Source of the DNA: Brachionus koreanus
Taxonomy: Eukaryota; Rotifera; Eurotatoria; Ploima; Brachionidae
Direction: 5' to 3'
Assembly: GCA_016987375.1 (NCBI GenBank)
Contig: PJRA01000160.1
Coordinates: 1,906,858-1,970,857, forward strand
Length of the DNA stretch: 64,000 bases
Positions within the stretch are counted from its first letter, which is position 1. Every line of letters starts with the position of its first letter. Made by a program: the position numbers and the translations under genes. The notes below the pieces were generated by a model. The model saw only the letters and a program-made list of their open reading frames with translations, had not been told where the DNA came from and searched no databases. Below are positions 59,985-64,000 of the stretch, in pieces.

Positions 59985-62900
59985 ATGAATAAACTAAATG
60001 TAAGTAAAAACTAATTTTTCAAAAAATTTTAATGATGTTATTAGCATACAGCAATTTAAATTTTTTAATCAAAAATGTCCATAAAAGACCACAATTAAGT
60101 TGATTTACGTTTGTTTAATTACAAGTTAGATATTTTTTTAATAATTTTAAAAATTTTGAATCTTAATGACTCTTGAAAACTTAGCAAAACATTGAATGGA
60201 AGCTAGCACTTAAAATATTGTTATTCTTATAAATTTCAATCTCAAATGAAAATTAAAATTCTAAAAAATTTCGATTCATTTTTGTTTTAAATAAATAAAA
60301 AAGAATAATTTAAAAAACAGAATTAATTTAAAATTTAAATTATATGATTTTGATAGTCTATTTTAAATTTAAGATTAAGACTTTAAAATTTAGCCTTAAA
60401 TCGACGCGAAATTTTTGAGTCTTGACTGATCACACTTCTTTAAAATTAAACGTTTTTAAACAAGAAAAAAAAATTAATTTTCGAAAAAAAAGTATTTTGG
60501 AAAAAACAACAAAATTAATTTTTGAATTTTACAGAAAATTTTAAACTGATAAAATCCTAAAAATTTTAAGAATATATTTGACTTTTTAAAAAAAAATAGT
60601 ATTTAGTCTTTTATTAGGACCAAAATATTTTTATTGAACAAAAAAATTTAAATTCTTAAACAATATTAAGTAACTTTTTACTTTTAAAATAAAGGATGAT
60701 TTAGAATCAGATGGTAAAATTTCTAGCCGAAATTCCATAGATACATTGGACTTGCTTAAAGGTATCAAAAAATAAAAAAATATTAAATTTTTGTTATCTT
60801 AATTAAGAAAGCAATGATCTAACTGAACAAAAAACTGAGATTAATGAGAGCGAAAAAGATGCTAATGATTCCGAAACTGACACTATTAATGGAGATGTTG
60901 AAAATTTTTATCAAAATGTTCCTGAAGAGCCATTGTCGATTGAATCAAAAAATCTTAATGATGAATATTTTAAAAATTTGAAGGTTGATGATGAAATCGA
61001 AACTTCTGATCTGAATCACTTGGAACCTAAGTTACGTGAAGCATGGATTCAGATGAGAAAACTAGATAAAAAATTATCTCTTGTGACCAAAAAAGAGAAA
61101 CAAATTAAAAGAGAAACATTTGCTTTAATTGAAAAAAATCGAGCTGAACTTGAACTTCTGAGGCTCACTTCAGATCATAAAGAATCTAAATCAGAAGCCG
61201 AAAATACAGCTCATTTTCTAGCCTTAACTCATGTTGACCTTGATGCTGAATTAGAAAATGATTCAGAATCCAACGTGTCTGAAATTTTAACACCTGTATT
61301 TAAGACACAAGTACTTGATCAAAACGATAGCATTAGTAATTCAAGACAAGAAACTCCGAAAACTCCGAACAATGAGACTGAAAACCTAAATAGTTTACCC
61401 TCAAAATCAGAAACTTCTTCAAATTTCACACAATCAAACAAGACCAAATCTTCTACAAGAAATCAATCAAAAATCAAAAACCAAAAAGGTGGCGAAAAAA
61501 ATTTCATCCATAGAAATATAAAATTAGCCCAAGATGCTGGTGGTGTTTTGGCAATGACTGATGAAGAAAAACAACGTCTCAATGAAATATTACTTGATAT
61601 GGATAATACAGATGCTAAAAATAATGATACTTTAGAATTGAATAATGAAAATGTAATGATGGTTGAATATAATCCAACATTAGTTGAATTATCGAATGGA
61701 GATGGCTTTAGACCAAATAATGATGAGTTAGATAAACTGAAAAGAATTAATACAGCTTTAGAAACACGCAATTACTCTAGAAGCTCAATCAGTAGATATA
61801 GCGCAGCTTCTCAATCTAAATATAATGTTGAGACAGATGCATACTACGGACTAACGGTCAGAGCAACTTTTATTATATTTTTTTAATATTTTTTCAATGA
61901 GTTTTGAATATATTTTTAAATTAAATTTCAAATTTTTATTGTTTGTGTCAGTCTAGTTTAATTTAAATTTAAGTTATTATTTATTTTTTATTTTTGAAAA
62001 CTTAAAAAAAAAAACACTCTGATAAAATTATTTAAAAAAAATTTGTTTTGGATACAAAAAGATTTTTAATTTTTATTGTTTCTAGGAACCTGAAACCAAA
62101 CAAATCAAGCTAAATGACGATTTTGATGAAAATGAATTTGGCGACAAATTTATTAGGGAGGCTAGAATCTCACGCGAGCAAGAAGCCAGATTAAAATATC
62201 TCGATGCTCAATTAGAAAAAATAAAAACTATTAATATTGACAGTGAATCAGTATCAACATCTGAAACAGTAAAAAATTTTTTAATTCTTTTTTAATCAAG
62301 ACTTAAAAAATTATTTTTGAATTTAAAATTTTTTAATTAAATGAATAAATAATTAAGAGACCAGAATCACTTCTTTCTGTAGTTAGTGAAGATCAACTTA
62401 AACAACTTATTGATGAATATTATTCAGAAAACAGCCAAAATATTATTGAAAATGGAGACAGGTAAGGAAAAAACCCTTTTAAAATTTATTTAATTTTTTT
62501 TTCAGAGAATTGAAAAAATTGGAAACTTTAATTGAAGAGAATGATAATTTACAGGATAATGAAAACGCTCAAATGCCAAAAATGAACGAGAATCTTATTA
62601 AATTGCTGTTAGATGAAGCTAAAAATGAAGGTTTATATCAAATTGTTGAATCAAATCGTACTCCATCAGGTATCTTAAATTTTTTTATTGCTTTTTTTAA
62701 TTTTTTTTTTAGTGAGTCATTCAGAGCATTCTTTTTATGATGAGGCTCTTGAAATTTTAAAAGAGAGGGAAAATATTTGGAAAACAAGCCAAAAAGATCA
62801 AGTAATCCCGATGCAAAATGAAGAAGAATATAATTCAGACGATGAAGAAATTCAAAATCAAAGCAAAGAAACAGAACGTTTACCGTCAAGATCAAGCGTC

Positions 62901-63074
62901 AAAAATTCAAATCACTTTTTAGTTGATGGCAAAGATTTTAAAGACGCTTTACCACCGTTAGTTAATCGAAATGATTCAATTGAATTAAACAAAGATGATA
63001 CTAAATCAAGTATAAGCAGTAATAACAGTTTAACTTTTTTTCCAAAAATTAGTAATCGTTACTTGCCAAAATAA
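59985..63074 (+). CDS. FSIP1: FSIP1-like (fibrous sheath-interacting protein 1) protein
   Basis: Seven exons in phase: 59985-59999, 60695-60761, 60808-61856, 62086-62268, 62358-62461, 62506-62669 and 62713-63074, giving 647 residues. It is acidic and mostly disordered, with one helical segment (LEPKLREAWIQMRKLDKKL, then KKEKQIKRE). Two blocks suggest FSIP1: AENTAHFLALTHVDLD, and FIHRNIKLAQDAGG followed by MTDEEKQRLNEILLDMD. FSIP1 interacts with AKAP4 in the sperm fibrous sheath and is also linked to cilia. The first exon (MNKLN) is tiny and followed by a 695-nt intron, so the true start is uncertain. It begins 187 bp after EXOC5 on the same strand. The AATAAA at about 63093 is a likely poly(A) signal. 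The name rests on recalled motifs and is less sure than the other genes. Confidence 0.62.
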
Positions 63075-63540
63075 AATTCTACTTTACTTTTTAATAAAAT
63101 ACAAAAAATTTTTTTAATAAATGATTTTTCTAAACATTTTTCTCCAATTTTAAAATTTTTTAACTAAACAAAAATACTTTAATTTTATCTCTATTTTTAT
63201 TTATATACGAATTTGATTTGAATTGAATTAATTTAACTTAAAACTAAAATTAGAAAAATTAAAATAGTTTAATTTTTGCTTAAAATTAAAGAAAAAGATC
63301 GACAATTTGATTAATCAACAATAAAAAGTTATGATCAAATAATTGATTTAAAAAATTTCGATTTTAAATTTTATTCATAAAAAAATTAAAACCTCTTAAA
63401 AAACAAATATTTCTATCTAATTGCAAAAATGCTTGTCAAAAATTTTTAAAACCAAAATTCATTTGTATAATTTCAAATTAATTTTATTTCTATTAATTTT
63501 TCATTTTAAACAAATTAAAAAAATTTAGTTTTTTCAATTC
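63075..63540. other. Convergent 3' region after FSIP1
   Basis: AT-rich 466 bp between the FSIP1 stop and the stop of a minus-strand terminal exon. Only poly(A)-like signals are seen. Confidence 0.6.
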
Positions 63541-63604
63541 TTAAATAGTTATGCCTTGGGATCTCATTTCTAGCTTCAATTGAATAGCTGCACAGCATGG
63601 ACAT
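63541..63604 (-). CDS. Probable last exon of an unrecognised minus-strand gene
   Basis: A good acceptor (TTTTTCAG, minus strand) is followed by a phase-2 exon that encodes CPCCAAIQLKLEMRSQGITI and then TAA. The run of three cysteines (CPCC) could be half of a zinc knuckle. The preceding exon must lie to the right. I do not recognise the family. It is short, so chance is possible, but the codon pattern and splice site look real. Confidence 0.4.
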
Positions 63605-64000
63605 CTGAAAAACAAAATTTTGTCAATTTAAATCTTTTTTATTTAATTTTACATTGAAGAATATAAAAGGTCCTCTTGAATGCTTCCCTTTAAATTTTTA
63701 AAGATATTCAATTTTTTATTTTTTTTAATTTTTTAAAAAAATTACATGAAGTTTGTAAGCTCCTCTAATTTTTGTTCTCAAAAAGCTTAAATTAGACCAA
63801 CAAAAGCCAGAACAGGGCCAAAAAAGGGTAAAACACTGCCAGCATGCTGAACATGAGCCTTCCTTAAAAGTTGAAAACCAAAATAAATTGCTTTTTTCTT
63901 TTAAATTAAAATAATACTTTGGCGTCTTGAAAAATGTCACAAATCAGACTTAAGTTTTGAATTTTGAATTAAGTAAATAAATATGCATTTAAATTTACCA
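63605..64000. other. Right edge, no exon assigned
   Basis: It contains a cysteine-rich minus-strand open stretch (about 63730-63940), GC-richer than its surroundings. This could be an exon of the gene ending at 63541 or a transposon piece. No splice pair could be fixed with confidence. Confidence 0.4.

Noticed and set aside
63725..63940. Cysteine-rich minus-strand open frame at the right edge
   Set aside because: It is attractive for its Cys/Trp content, but no donor/acceptor pair links it convincingly to the 63541-63604 exon, so no gene was called.

Overview
The window is nuclear DNA of a small-genome invertebrate animal. It is very AT-rich (by eye about a quarter G+C). Genes have many exons with GT-AG introns, most only 48 to 110 nt long. 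The proteins are clearly animal: GRIP, cornichon, pecanex-like 4, exocyst subunit 5 and a 3,067-residue large lipid transfer protein. A monogonont rotifer of the Brachionus type fits best, but this is an inference from composition, intron size and gene content. Another compact spiralian genome is possible. All exon models below were built by hand from splice sites, phase continuity and recalled family sequences; no search was run.

Layout from left to right: the 3' part of a CCDC170-like coiled-coil gene (+, 1-4264); an AT-rich gap holding a possible tiny membrane-protein gene (-, 5981-6893); a complete PCNX4-like gene (-, 6992-12592) with an RFX-type X-box just upstream and a LINE plus nested MITE in its second intron; a complete cornichon gene (+, 14076-14758); a complete UBXN1-like gene (-, 15066-16118); a large lipid transfer protein gene, copy A (-, 16467-26556); a 7.5 kb gap with no gene seen; a complete GRIP gene with seven PDZ domains and two alternative first exons (+, 34090-44808); copy B of the lipid transfer protein gene (+, 45513-55559), broken by a 56-bp deletion; a complete EXOC5/SEC10 gene (+, 56200-59797); an FSIP1-like gene (+, 59985-63074); and the last exon of an unrecognised minus-strand gene (63541-63604).

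The main structural feature is a 10.4 kb inverted duplication. Arms 16353-26731 and 45336-55688 carry the lipid transfer protein gene from about 45 bp upstream of its TATA box to just past its poly(A) signal. The 18.6 kb between them holds only GRIP. The arms are nearly identical, including introns, so the event is recent, or the assembly has joined two haplotypes.

The genes do not form one pathway. CCDC170, FSIP1 and EXOC5 all have links to cilia or flagella, and an X-box precedes PCNX4, so a loose ciliary theme is possible. The introns carry several foldback elements, including one perfect hairpin with 85-bp arms, and remnants of the same kind of non-LTR retrotransposon. I found no CRISPR array, rRNA, tRNA or bacterial-type operon.
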